Positions 48,541 through 57,590 of a stretch of DNA of 64,000 bases are shown piece after piece; the first letter of the stretch is position 1; each line of letters starts with the position of its first letter. Where the stretch lies: assembly GCF_001552135.1 (NCBI RefSeq), contig NZ_BCQP01000053.1, positions 30,913 to 94,912 on the forward strand. Reading direction: 5' to 3'. Below the pieces are notes generated by a model, which was not told the DNA's origin, did not search any database, and was given only the letters and a program-made list of their open reading frames with translations. The DNA is from Actinomadura chibensis NBRC 106107 (GTDB lineage: Bacteria > Actinomycetota > Actinomycetes > Streptosporangiales > Streptosporangiaceae). The position numbers were made by a program, and so were the translations under genes.

Positions 48541-48873
48541 ATGGTGGGGGACTCGAAGGTCGGGGGGCAGCGCGAGCGGGGGCCGGTCGCGGCCCGCTAC
48601 GCGCCCGTGGCCGGGTACGAGGGGTTCCGGCTGCTCAGGAGGCGGTACCGGCGGTCGGCGCTGGTCGCCGCGACGGTCTTCCTCGGGTGGTATTTCGCGT
48701 ATGTCGGCCTGTCGGCGTTCGCCCGCGGGTTCATGGCGCGGACGGTCGCGGGCGAGGTCAACGTCGCGCTGCTGCTCGGGCTGGTGCAGATCGTCTCGAC
48801 GTTCGCGATGGCCGGGGCGTACCTGGCGTACGCGCGGCGGCGGCTCGACCCGCTGGCCGGTGAGCTGCGGTGA
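48541..48873 (+). CDS. DUF485 small membrane protein
   Basis: 110 aa. Two membrane segments (LVAATVFLGWYFAYVGLSAFA; VALLLGLVQIVSTFAMAGAYLAYA) in the DUF485 arrangement. It is encoded with and overlaps by 4 bp the solute:sodium symporter gene, the standard yjcH-actP pairing. ATG with an AGGGGGG ribosome site. Confidence 0.92.
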   Translation: MVGDSKVGGQRERGPVAARYAPVAGYEGFRLLRRRYRRSALVAATVFLGWYFAYVGLSAFARGFMARTVAGEVNVALLLGLVQIVSTFAMAGAYLAYARRRLDPLAGELR

Positions 48874-50546
48874 CGGGCCGGCTGACCGGTGACGCGCTCA
48901 CGTTCGGGCTGTTCAGCGTCCTGGTGCTGGGCACGCTCGGGATCACGGTCTGGGCGCGGGCGACCACCCGCGGCGCCGACGACTTCTACGCGGGCGGGCG
49001 GACGTTCTCCGGCCCGCAGAACGGGATCGCGCTCGCGGGCGACTACATGTCGGCCGCGTCGTTCCTCGGCATCGCCGGGCTGATCGCGCTGTCCGGATAC
49101 GACGGGTTCCTGTACTCGATCGGCTTCCTGGTGGCGTGGCTCGTGGCGCTGCTGCTGGTCGAGCTCATGCGCAACACCGGGCGGTTCACGCTCGGGGACG
49201 TCCTGACGCAGCGCGTCCGGCGGCAGCCGCCCGTGCGCCGCGCCGCCGTCGTCTCCACCGTCACGGTGTCGGTGTTCTACCTGCTGGCGCAGATGGTGGG
49301 GGCGGGGGCGCTCGTCTCGCTGCTGCTCGGCATCCACCGGGGCGAGAGGTTCCTCGGGATGTCCGCCTCCGCCGCGCGGACGGTCACGATCGTCGCGGTC
49401 GGCGCGCTCATGATCCTCTACGTGGCGTTCGGCGGGATGAAGGGCACGACCTGGGTGCAGATCGTCAAGTCCGCGCTGCTCATGGCGGGCGCGGCGGTGC
49501 TGACGGCGCTGGTGCTCGGCCGGTTCGGGTTCGACGTCGGCGCGCTGCTCGGCTCGGCGGCGGACGCGAGCGGCAAGGGCGACGCGTTCCTGCGCCCCGG
49601 GCTCCGCTACGGGCAGGACGTCCCCGGCGACGCCTACCAGACGATCGTCAACAAGCTCGACTTCATCAGCCTCGCGCTCGCGCTGGTGCTCGGCACGGCG
49701 GGGCTGCCGCACATCGTCAACCGGTTCTTCACCGTCCCGGACGGCCGCGCCGCGCGCCGGTCGGTGGCCTGGGCGATCGGGCTGGTCGGCGCGTTCTACC
49801 TGATGACGCCCGCGCTCGGCTTCGGCGCCGCCGCCCTCGTCGGCCGGTCGAAGATCGTCGCGCAGGACCCGTCCGGCAACACCGCGGCGCCGCAGCTCGC
49901 GCAGGCCGTCGGGGAGCACTACGGCGGACGCGTCGGCGGGGACGTCCTGCTGGCGTGCATCGGCGCGGTGGCGTTCGCGACGATCCTCGCCGTCGTGTCC
50001 GGGCTGGTGCTCGCGTCGTCGACGTCGCTGGCGCACGACTACTTCGGGCAGGTGCTGATGCTCGGCCGCCCGCGCGAGTCGCAGGAGGTGGCGGTCGCGC
50101 GGTTCGCGGCGTTCCTCGTCGGCGCGCTGGCGATCGTCCTCGCCGTCGCGGCCCGGAACCTGAACGTGGCGTTCCTCGTGGCGCTGGCGTTCGCGATGGC
50201 GGCGGCGGCCAACCTCCCGGCGCTCGTGCTGACGCTGTTCTGGCGGCGGTTCAACTCGGCCGGGGTGGTGGCCGGGATCTACGGCGGGCTGGTCAGCTCG
50301 CTCGTGCTGGTCGCCTTCTCGCCGGTCGTGTCGGGGAAGACCGACCCGGTGACGGGGGAGAGTTTGTCGTTGTTTCCGGCGAGCGTCGATTTCCATCTGT
50401 TCCCGCTGGAGAATCCGGGGCTGGTCTCCATCCCGATCGGGTTCCTGTGCGCCGTCGCCGGGACGCTCCTCGGCCGCGAGAAGGCCGACCCCGAGCGGTA
50501 CGACGACCTGTCCGTCCGCGCGCTCACGGGCGCGGGCGCGCACTGA
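48870..50546 (+). CDS. Solute:sodium symporter, acetate permease (ActP) type
   Basis: 558 aa with about 13 membrane segments. SSS family features: DDFYAGGRTFSGPQNGIALAGDYMSAASFLGIAGL at the first segments, GLPHIVNRFFTVPDGRAARRS and LASSTSLAHDYF. With the DUF485 partner this points to acetate/short monocarboxylate uptake (actP-like); substrate by analogy only. GTG start in a GTGA overlap. Confidence 0.9.
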   Translation: MTGRLTGDALTFGLFSVLVLGTLGITVWARATTRGADDFYAGGRTFSGPQNGIALAGDYMSAASFLGIAGLIALSGYDGFLYSIGFLVAWLVALLLVELMRNTGRFTLGDVLTQRVRRQPPVRRAAVVSTVTVSVFYLLAQMVGAGALVSLLLGIHRGERFLGMSASAARTVTIVAVGALMILYVAFGGMKGTTWVQIVKSALLMAGAAVLTALVLGRFGFDVGALLGSAADASGKGDAFLRPGLRYGQDVPGDAYQTIVNKLDFISLALALVLGTAGLPHIVNRFFTVPDGRAARRSVAWAIGLVGAFYLMTPALGFGAAALVGRSKIVAQDPSGNTAAPQLAQAVGEHYGGRVGGDVLLACIGAVAFATILAVVSGLVLASSTSLAHDYFGQVLMLGRPRESQEVAVARFAAFLVGALAIVLAVAARNLNVAFLVALAFAMAAAANLPALVLTLFWRRFNSAGVVAGIYGGLVSSLVLVAFSPVVSGKTDPVTGESLSLFPASVDFHLFPLENPGLVSIPIGFLCAVAGTLLGREKADPERYDDLSVRALTGAGAH

Positions 50547-50737
50547 CCGGCGCCCGCCGACCGGCGTCGGCGAAGCGTCGGCGCGGCGTCGGCGCGGGGT
50601 CGGCGCGGGGTCGTCACGGCGGAACACCCGCGCTGTCACGGAATGTGCCCGAGCGCCCGGGCGACGGCCGGTTCGCGTGGCAGAATGTCAGACCGCCGCG
50701 GAGCGCGGCGGTCTGCCGGGAGGGGAGGTGCGGCGGC

Positions 50738-52969
50738 GTGTCCGAAGCCGGTCGACGCCGTTCAGCGCGCGGCCGGCGGGCGGCGGCGCGCAGGCCGGAC
50801 CCGTCCCTTCGGGGAGCGCGTGCCGCGGCGTACCGCGCCGCCGGAGCCCGGACGACCGCGGCCCTCGCGCTGGCGGCGCTCGCGGGCGCGGTGGCCGTGC
50901 CCGTGGCGATCGTCCCGGGCGGGCCCGCCGGGGCGCGGGAGCGGACGGTGCGCGGCGCCTCGTCGGGAACGTTCCCGGGCGCCCCGGCCGACCAGATCCG
51001 CGCCCGCGAATGGCACCTGAACGTCCTGCGCGCGACCAAGGCGTGGAAGTACTCGCGCGGGCGCGGCGTGACGGTCGCCGTCCTCGACACGGGCGTCGAC
51101 GCGCGCCATCCCGACCTCACCGGGCGCGTCGTCAACGGGCCCGACCTGACCGGCGGGGTGCGGCGCCCCGGCTCCCGCTACTGGGGCCTGCACGGGACGT
51201 CCATGGCCAGCATCATCGCCGGTCACGGCCACGGCCCCGGGCTGGCACAGGGGATGATGGGCGTCGCGCCGCTGAGCCGCGTCCTGTCGGTGCGGGTGAC
51301 GCTGGAGAACGACGACCCGCTGCGCCGCGACGACGGGCAGCAGGCGGGCGGCAGCGAGCACGACGCCGTCGCGCAGGGCATCCGCTACGCGGTCGACCAC
51401 GGCGCCGACATCATCAACATGTCGCTCGGCGGCGGACGGCAGTTCTACAACGGCACCGCGTCCCAGGCGAGCGCGATCAAGTACGCGCTGGGCAAGGGCG
51501 TCGTGCTGATCGCGTCGGCGGGCAACGACGGGTCAGGGGCCAACCGGAAGAACTTCCCCGCCGCCTACCCCGGGGTCATCGCGGTCGGCGCGCTCGACCG
51601 GCGGCTGCGCCTCTGGAAGGACAGCAACCGCCGCTCCCACGCCGCCGTCTGCGCCCCCGGCGTGGACATCGTCAGCGCCGACGCCAGCGGCGGCTACGTC
51701 GTCGGGACCGGCACCAGCGCCTCGTCGGCGATGGTCGCGGGGGTGGTCGCGCTCGTCCGGTCGCGGTATCCGAAGCTGACGCCCGCCGAGGTGCGGCAGG
51801 CGCTGATCGAGGGGTCGCCCGCGCGGCCCGGGCACCCGACCGGCTCGGCCACCTGCCGCGGGACGGTCGACGCGCAGCGCGTCCTGTTCGCCGCGCACCG
51901 GATCAACAAGACGTCCCGGGGGGCGGTGGCGGAGCCGCCCGCGTCCCCGACCGCGCTGCCGGCGGCGACGACCGCGGACGACGGCGACGACCTGCTCCTC
52001 CCGATCGTGCTCGGCGGCGGCGGGCTGCTGGTCTTGGTCGGGCTGCTGCTCGGCTGGCGGCAGCGGCGCCGTCCGGACGACGCGCCCGCCGAGACCGACG
52101 CCGTCCCCGACTACGGGCTGCCGTCCGCGCCGCCCGTGCCGCGCGAGCCCGCCGCGGCGCCGCCCGTCCCGGGCTGGGACGCGCCCGCGCACCCCGGTCC
52201 GGCCACCGCGCCGCCGGATGTCGTGTCGCGGGACGCCGTGCCGCCGGACGTCGTGTCGCCCGACGTCGCGGCTGAGGACGTCGCGCCGGTCAACGTGCTC
52301 TGGCAGAGCGCCGAGGCGTTCCCGGAACCCCTGCCGCCCGGGGACGTCCCGCCGCCGGAGCCGCCGTCCGGGGAGGAGCGCGCCGGGGGTTCGCCCTTCG
52401 ACCCGTCGCCCCTGGACGGTTCCTGGGACGGCCTGTCCTGGGACCACGAGCCGTTCCCCGGCCGCGACGAGCCCGAGCCGCCGCCGAAGCAGCCGCCGAT
52501 GATGACGAGCGAGCTGCGCCCGTTCGACCCGAGCGAGTTCCTGGACAGCGGCCTGAACGGTTTGAATGGACTGAACGGCCGCAACGGGCTTAACGGGCAC
52601 GGCGCGAACGGGAACGGCCGCAACGGCGAGCACCTGAACGGCGGCGGCGCGTCCACGAACGGAAACGGGCACGGGAACGCGAACGGGCACGGCAAGGCCC
52701 CGGCGGCGGAGGAGCCGATCCTCGATGACGACGACTGGGAGTCGTTCCGCCGGAGCTCGCTCGACGAGTCCGACCGGCCCGAGGGCGGCGGCACCGCTCC
52801 GCTTCCCGCGCTACCGCCGGAGCCCCCGAGCGACCCGCCTCCTCCCGTGGACGACGGCCCGCAAGGCGCCGCCGAGCCGCCCGAGCAGCCCGGCGACGAG
52901 CCCCGGGGACGGCATTCGCGCCGCGCGCGCCCGTCCGACGACGAGGAGTACCGCCCGCCCTGGTGGTGA
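50738..52969 (+). CDS. Mycosin-like subtilisin protease with long cytoplasmic tail
   Basis: 743 aa. A basic N-terminus and signal segment (TTAALALAALAGAVAVPVAI) precede the S8 domain with catalytic D117 (AVLDTGVDARHPD), H152 (LHGTSMASI), oxyanion N263 (ASAGNDGSG) and S327 (GTGTSASSAMVAG). One membrane segment (IVLGGGGLLVLVGLLLGW, near 430) follows, as in type VII mycosins. The last ~300 residues, cytoplasmic by topology, are acidic/Pro-rich with an Asn-Gly repeat (LNGLNGRNGLNG). No ESX genes are nearby. GTG start with a strong GGAGGGGAGG site. Confidence 0.88.
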   Translation: MSEAGRRRSARGRRAAARRPDPSLRGARAAAYRAAGARTTAALALAALAGAVAVPVAIVPGGPAGARERTVRGASSGTFPGAPADQIRAREWHLNVLRATKAWKYSRGRGVTVAVLDTGVDARHPDLTGRVVNGPDLTGGVRRPGSRYWGLHGTSMASIIAGHGHGPGLAQGMMGVAPLSRVLSVRVTLENDDPLRRDDGQQAGGSEHDAVAQGIRYAVDHGADIINMSLGGGRQFYNGTASQASAIKYALGKGVVLIASAGNDGSGANRKNFPAAYPGVIAVGALDRRLRLWKDSNRRSHAAVCAPGVDIVSADASGGYVVGTGTSASSAMVAGVVALVRSRYPKLTPAEVRQALIEGSPARPGHPTGSATCRGTVDAQRVLFAAHRINKTSRGAVAEPPASPTALPAATTADDGDDLLLPIVLGGGGLLVLVGLLLGWRQRRRPDDAPAETDAVPDYGLPSAPPVPREPAAAPPVPGWDAPAHPGPATAPPDVVSRDAVPPDVVSPDVAAEDVAPVNVLWQSAEAFPEPLPPGDVPPPEPPSGEERAGGSPFDPSPLDGSWDGLSWDHEPFPGRDEPEPPPKQPPMMTSELRPFDPSEFLDSGLNGLNGLNGRNGLNGHGANGNGRNGEHLNGGGASTNGNGHGNANGHGKAPAAEEPILDDDDWESFRRSSLDESDRPEGGGTAPLPALPPEPPSDPPPPVDDGPQGAAEPPEQPGDEPRGRHSRRARPSDDEEYRPPWW

Positions 52970-53082
52970 GCGCGGTACTCCGCCGGGCGTAGCGCGGGAG
53001 TCTCCGGCCGGACGATGCCGCGCCCCGGACCCGTCGCCGAGCATCGACCCATCGGAAGAAACACGGGAAGGGTCGATGAACG

Positions 53083-53382
53083 ATGTTGACGACACTCGCG
53101 ACGCAGGCGACCGCACTGCACCCGGGCCCCTGGAACGACGGCGGGGACGCTCCCGCCTTCTGGCCCGTCTTCCCCATCGGGTTCGGCCTGTTCTGGCTGG
53201 CCGTGCTGGGGACGGTGTTCTACCTGATCCGCCGCCGGACGAGCGACCACGCCGAGGCGCGCGCCGCGGCGGCCGATCCGCTCGCCAAGGCGCGGTCGCT
53301 CCTCGCGGAGCGGTTCGCGCGCGGCGAGATCGACGAGGACGAGTACCTGATGCGCTCCTCCACCCTCCGAGACGGAACCTGA
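53083..53382 (+). CDS. SHOCT-domain membrane protein
   Basis: 99 aa. One membrane segment (FPIGFGLFWLAVLGTVFYLI) and a C-terminal SHOCT motif (DPLAKARSLLAERFARGEIDEDEYLMR). SHOCT tails are oligomerisation or tethering elements of unknown detail. The ATG has a weak site; GTG-type alternatives are not better. Confidence 0.85.
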   Translation: MLTTLATQATALHPGPWNDGGDAPAFWPVFPIGFGLFWLAVLGTVFYLIRRRTSDHAEARAAAADPLAKARSLLAERFARGEIDEDEYLMRSSTLRDGT

Positions 53383-53417
53383 CGAGGCGGAGCGGGAGGC
53401 CGGCGCCGCGGGCGCGG

Positions 53418-54071
53418 TCAGTCGCCGCCCCGGTCGGCGCCGGCCTCCTCGAAGATGCGCTCGATGCCGTCCGCGTACTTCGGCGCGCGGGCGGCGGCGT
53501 CCGCGAACCGGGTGAGGAGCACGGCGAACTCGGAGCGCTCGGCCGCCGTCCAGCCGGACATCAGCTCGTTCAGGTAGGCGCGGCGGAACCGGTCGGCCAC
53601 CTGCTTGACGCGGCGGCCCGCGTCGGTCAGGTCGAGGTTCGCGCGGCGCGCGTCGACCGGGGACGGCCGCCGCGACAGCAGCCCCGCGTCGAGGGCGTGC
53701 CCGACCAGGCGGCTCGCGGTGGACGGGTCGATCTCCAGCCGGTCGGCGACGGCGCCGACCGTGACCTCGTCGCAGGGCGGCCCGTCCGCGCGGTTCGGGT
53801 CGGCGGCGGCCTCGCTCAGGGCGGCGACCGCGTTCACCACCATGAGGTTGGAGATCTGGAGCGGGCGGCCGCCCGTCCCGGCGGACGTCATCGCCCGGAC
53901 GCGCTTCATCAGGTCGGGCTTGGCCCAGACGCGGCGCAGGTGGAACAGCGCCGTCGAGATGTCCGTGAGGACGGGATCCGGACTCCGGACCGGATCAGGA
54001 CGCGGTCCGTCGTGCGCCGGGGGCGCGTCCGGCCGCGCGGGCCGTCCCTTGGCGGGGGTCTCCGTCGCCAT
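53418..54071 (-). CDS. MarR-family regulator
   Basis: 217 aa. A disordered N-terminus (1-35) is followed by a MarR winged helix: VTVGAVADRLEIDPSTASRLVGHALDAGLLSRR and wing SPVDARRANLDLTDAGR. A GCAT-N5-ATGC inverted repeat 63 bp upstream is a probable autoregulatory site. No obvious target is adjacent. Confidence 0.88.
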   Translation of the reverse strand: MATETPAKGRPARPDAPPAHDGPRPDPVRSPDPVLTDISTALFHLRRVWAKPDLMKRVRAMTSAGTGGRPLQISNLMVVNAVAALSEAAADPNRADGPPCDEVTVGAVADRLEIDPSTASRLVGHALDAGLLSRRPSPVDARRANLDLTDAGRRVKQVADRFRRAYLNELMSGWTAAERSEFAVLLTRFADAAARAPKYADGIERIFEEAGADRGGD

Positions 54072-54133
54072 GCGATGGTCTCCGTTTCATGCCTCTCATG
54101 CCGGACGCCGGACGCTGGGCCCTCCACTCTAAC

Positions 54134-54146
54134 GCATGTAGAATGC
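54134..54146. promoter_or_regulatory. Inverted repeat upstream of the MarR gene
   Basis: GCAT-GTAGA-ATGC. Position and symmetry fit a MarR operator. The divergent 54072-54343 spacer otherwise shows no gene. Confidence 0.4.
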
Positions 54147-54343
54147 ACATTTCGGATACGGCTGTGACGGATGGTCGCACTGGGACACACGGCGTTGTAG
54201 ATCCGCAGGTGAAGCGGGATGTGATGCACTGAACCACCGGGTCTCGTTCCCCGGGAACCGCCGGAACTTGTCGGCGCGGACGCGTAACATGACACCCGCC
54301 CGAACCCGGACGACCCGGGATCAGTAACCACAGAGGGGACCTG

Positions 54344-54727
54344 ATGCGAGCGGCGAACGCCCCCGGTGACCCCCGCGGTGACGTCCCCCCACAGGACGGA
54401 AGCATGGACGACGGCCCTGCCGCACGACCCGTGACCGACGACGAAGGCGGGGCGCACGACGCCGCGTTCCCCGCAGACCGGCTCTCCGAGCGCGACCGCC
54501 AGATCCTCGCCTTCGAGCGGCAGTGGTGGAAGTACGCCGGAGCCAAGGAACAGGCCATCCGCGAGACGTTCGACATGTCGGCGACGCGGTACTACCAGCT
54601 CCTGAACATCCTGATCGACCGTCCCGAGGCGCTTGAGTGCGACCCCATGCTCGTCAAGCGCCTCCGCCGGGTGCGGACGCAGCGCCAGCGCAGCCGCGCG
54701 GCGCGCAGGCTCGGCATCCGCCCCTGA
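54344..54727 (+). CDS. DUF3263-containing protein
   Basis: 127 aa. The disordered acidic N-terminus (1-45) precedes the DUF3263 core: LSERDRQILAFERQWWKYAG, KEQAIRETFDMSATRYYQLLN, ending in basic RRLRRVRTQRQRSRAARRLG. The core looks like an HTH (ETFDMSATRYYQLL), so a DNA-binding role is likely. An actinobacteria-specific family; usually encoded near otsB/otsA, as here. Confidence 0.88.
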   Translation: MRAANAPGDPRGDVPPQDGSMDDGPAARPVTDDEGGAHDAAFPADRLSERDRQILAFERQWWKYAGAKEQAIRETFDMSATRYYQLLNILIDRPEALECDPMLVKRLRRVRTQRQRSRAARRLGIRP

Positions 54728-54829
54728 CCCGCCCGACCCTCCTCCCGGCGGGACCGCCGCGAACCCGTATCCCGGCGCGCGGGGCGTGAGCCTGGCGGCC
54801 CGCCCGGCGTAGACGGTTCACTGGTCCCC

Positions 54830-55648
54830 GTGAACTCTCCCCGCTCTGCCACGGCCGCCGGCACGGACGGCCTGGACGCGATACGCAAGGCCCCGGCGGC
54901 GGCCGTGCTCGGCTTCGACTTCGACGGCACCCTCGCCCCGATCGTCGACGATCCGGCCGCCGCCCGGGCGCATCCGGGCGCGGCCCCGGCCCTCGCCCGG
55001 CTGGCCCCGCTGGTCGGCGCGCTGGTGATCGTCACCGGACGGCCCGCCGCGGTGGCCGTCGAGTACGGCGGCTTCGAGGGGATCGACGGGCTCGTCGTCC
55101 TCGGGCAGTACGGGCTGGAGCGCTGGGAGTCCGGCGCGCTGACCGAGCCGGAGCCGCCGCCCGGCGTCGCCGAGGCCCGCGCCAAGCTGCCCGGCGTGCT
55201 CGCGGCGGCGGGCGCGGCGCCCGGCGTCTTCGTCGAGGACAAGCGGCACGCGCTCGCCGTCCACACCCGGCGGTGCGCCGAGCCGGAGGTCGCGCTCGAA
55301 CGGCTGCGGAGCCTCGTCGCCGCGCTCGCCGAGCGGACCGGGCTCGTCGTGGAGCCCGGACGGTTCGTCCTCGAACTGCGGCCGCCCGGCATGGACAAGG
55401 GGCGGGCGCTGCGCTCTTTCCTCGACGAGCGCGGGGAGCGGCCGTCCGCGGTGCTGTTCGCGGGGGACGACCTCGGCGACCTGGCGGCGTTCGACGCGAT
55501 CGAGGAGCTGCGCGCGGACGGCGTGCCCGGCGTCCTGGTGTGCAGCGGCTCGACCGAGGTCACGGCGCTCGCCGAACGCGCCGACCTGGTCGTGGACGGC
55601 CCGCCCGGCGTCGTCGCCCTCATGGAGACGCTCGCCGACCGCCTCTGA
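54830..55648 (+). CDS. otsB: Trehalose-6-phosphate phosphatase
   Basis: 272 aa HAD-family enzyme that dephosphorylates trehalose-6-phosphate. Nucleophile and general-acid Asp are D30 and D32 (GFDFDGTLAPIVDD); motif II Thr is in VIVTGR; motif III Lys in PPGMDKGRALR; motif IV in AGDDLGDLAAFDAI. The cap domain (about 110-190) is intact. GTG start. Its partner otsA is in the window but 6.7 kb away on the other strand. Confidence 0.95.
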   Translation: MNSPRSATAAGTDGLDAIRKAPAAAVLGFDFDGTLAPIVDDPAAARAHPGAAPALARLAPLVGALVIVTGRPAAVAVEYGGFEGIDGLVVLGQYGLERWESGALTEPEPPPGVAEARAKLPGVLAAAGAAPGVFVEDKRHALAVHTRRCAEPEVALERLRSLVAALAERTGLVVEPGRFVLELRPPGMDKGRALRSFLDERGERPSAVLFAGDDLGDLAAFDAIEELRADGVPGVLVCSGSTEVTALAERADLVVDGPPGVVALMETLADRL

Positions 55649-55840
55649 CGACCGCGCGGCTCTCCGCCGGGCCTCGCGGGTCGGTAGTGGGACGGGTGAC
55701 AAGAGTGGTCACCGGTTTTGTCGAATCCCGCGCGACTCTGGTGGTGGTCATCGACCTCTGGTCCAATTGCACCAAAATATGGTGGATTGCGGTATGTGTG
55801 GCTCAGGGGGAGCCGCGCGACGGACCGGGGAGGCTCGACG

Positions 55841-57517
55841 GTGAACACGGAACGGGGAGTCCCGCGCCTAGGCGACATCCGACACACCCCACCGCACGGC
55901 ACCCCGGCCAGAGCCACCCCCGTGGACGGAACGCCGGTCCGCCCAACCTCCGGCCGCGCCCCGATACCACCCGACGCCCCGACCAGCCCCATCCTCCACG
56001 CCCCACCCCCCACCGGCCCGCAGATCACCGTCCCGCCGCCCGGCGACCCGGTCACCGGCCCGCAACCGCCTCCGAGCGCGCAGTCCGCCGCTCCACCCAC
56101 CGGCCCACAGATCACCGGCCCGAAAATCACCGTCCCGCCCCCCAGCGCCCCGCTGCCAGGCGGCCCCGAGGCCACCGGCCCGCAACCGCCTCCGACCGCG
56201 CAGGCCGCCGGTCCGACCACCGGCCCGCAGATCACCGGGCCGAAGATCAACATCCCGCCGCCTGGCGGCTCCCAGGCCAGCGGCCCGCAACCGCCTCCGA
56301 GCGCGCAGCCCGCCGGTCCGACCACCGGCCCGCAGCTCAGCGTCCCGCCGCGTGGCGGCTCGGTCACCGGGCCGGAATTGCCTCCGGGCGCGCAGGCCGC
56401 TGGTCCGACCACCGGCCCCCAGATCAGCGTCTCGCCGCGTGGCGGCCCGGCCGCTGGGCCGGAATTGCCTCTGGGCTCGCAGGCCGCCGGGCCGAGCACC
56501 GGGCCGCAGGTCAGCGTCTCGCCGCGTGGCGGCCCGGTCACCGGGACGCAACTGCCTCTGGGCTCGCAGGTCGCCGCTCACCCCACTGGGCCGCAGAGCG
56601 GCGTTGGTGGGGCGCGACGGGATTCGAGGTCGCATGGCACGGGGCCGCAGGCGAGTGTGGGGGCGCGGTCGGTCGGGGGGCGGGCGCGTCCGACCGTCGA
56701 GGCGCCGGAGCCGGGAGACCCCTACATCGTGCAAGACGAGGCGTCGGCCGCGCCTGGCTCAAGGGGGATCCGGGCGACGAGCGGTGTGCAGGTGCGTCTC
56801 GGGCAGCGCGGACGCGAGCGCGAGCGTGCGCGCGGCCGCCGCCGGGAGCGCGCCCCGGCGAGTCGGCGCGGCGGGCTGGTCGCGGCGGGCGTGCTCGTCC
56901 TCGCCGGGCTGGTCACGATCGGGGTGGTCCTGACGCGCGGCGGCGGGGACGGCGGGACGGGCGCCGAGCCGTCCGCCGCCGGAGCGCGGCCGGGCGAGAC
57001 GGGCGCGCCGCTGCCCCGCGCCGGGACGCCCATCGAGGTCGGCACGGCCGACGGTTCCAGGTACAGGCTCGCCGCGGTGACCGGCGGGGTGGGCGACAGC
57101 GTGGTGACCACGTTCCAGTCGTCGCCGCCGTCCGGGACGGCGTTCGCCTACATCGAGTACCTGCTGACCAACCCGACCGGTAAGAAAGTCCTGCTCGACT
57201 ATCCCGGCGACGTCTTCGTGAGGCGCGACCTCGTCACGCCGGACGCGCGCGGACGCTGCATGCCGCAGGCCGGTGTCCCAGAGAAGATGTGCACGCCGCC
57301 GACGCACAGCCAGGTCGTGCGGAGGATCCGGGGCGGCGCGCTGATCCCGGGCGACGGCGGCGACAAGTTCATGCCCCCGGGCGGGACGTACCTGGTGCGC
57401 GCCACGGTCGACGTCCCCGTCCGGCGGAGCATCACCCGCAAGGACATGGGCCTCTACGTGTGGAAGCAGCTCTACATGGCCGACCAGCTCGCCAAACCGG
57501 CCCCGTTCCCGCGCTGA
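55841..57517 (+). CDS. Pro-rich repeat membrane protein with extracellular domain
   Basis: 558 aa. About 260 cytoplasmic N-terminal residues form five to six degenerate ~30-residue repeats (PPPSAQ..AGPTTGPQIS VSPRGG-type, TGPQ core), followed by a basic stretch, one membrane segment (GLVAAGVLVLAGLVTIGVVL) and an extracellular beta domain of about 165 residues with two Cys (GRCMPQAGVPEKMCTPP), similar in pattern to DUF4352-like modules. GTG at 55841 is chosen for its GGGGAGG site 8 bp upstream. Function unknown. Confidence 0.7.
   Translation: MNTERGVPRLGDIRHTPPHGTPARATPVDGTPVRPTSGRAPIPPDAPTSPILHAPPPTGPQITVPPPGDPVTGPQPPPSAQSAAPPTGPQITGPKITVPPPSAPLPGGPEATGPQPPPTAQAAGPTTGPQITGPKINIPPPGGSQASGPQPPPSAQPAGPTTGPQLSVPPRGGSVTGPELPPGAQAAGPTTGPQISVSPRGGPAAGPELPLGSQAAGPSTGPQVSVSPRGGPVTGTQLPLGSQVAAHPTGPQSGVGGARRDSRSHGTGPQASVGARSVGGRARPTVEAPEPGDPYIVQDEASAAPGSRGIRATSGVQVRLGQRGRERERARGRRRERAPASRRGGLVAAGVLVLAGLVTIGVVLTRGGGDGGTGAEPSAAGARPGETGAPLPRAGTPIEVGTADGSRYRLAAVTGGVGDSVVTTFQSSPPSGTAFAYIEYLLTNPTGKKVLLDYPGDVFVRRDLVTPDARGRCMPQAGVPEKMCTPPTHSQVVRRIRGGALIPGDGGDKFMPPGGTYLVRATVDVPVRRSITRKDMGLYVWKQLYMADQLAKPAPFPR
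56010..56590. repeat. In-frame degenerate repeats, about 87-105 bp
   Basis: Blocks CCGACCACCGGCCCGCAGAT and GCGGCCCGGTCACCGGG recur through the N-terminal coding part of the Pro-rich protein gene, giving TTGPQ-type peptide repeats. Later copies (after 56340) are closer to one another than earlier ones. Confidence 0.7.
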
Positions 57518-57546
57518 TCCTGCGCCGCCGCGGCCGTGAGACGCGA

Positions 57547-57576
57547 AACCGCCGCGGCCGTCGGGCCGCGGCGGTT
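57547..57576. terminator. Bidirectional terminator
   Basis: Stem AACCGCCGCGGC (57547-57558) / GCCGCGGCGGTT (57565-57576) with a 6-nt loop, between the convergent Pro-rich and PadR genes. Confidence 0.75.
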
Positions 57577-57590
57577 CCGTCCGATGGCGT

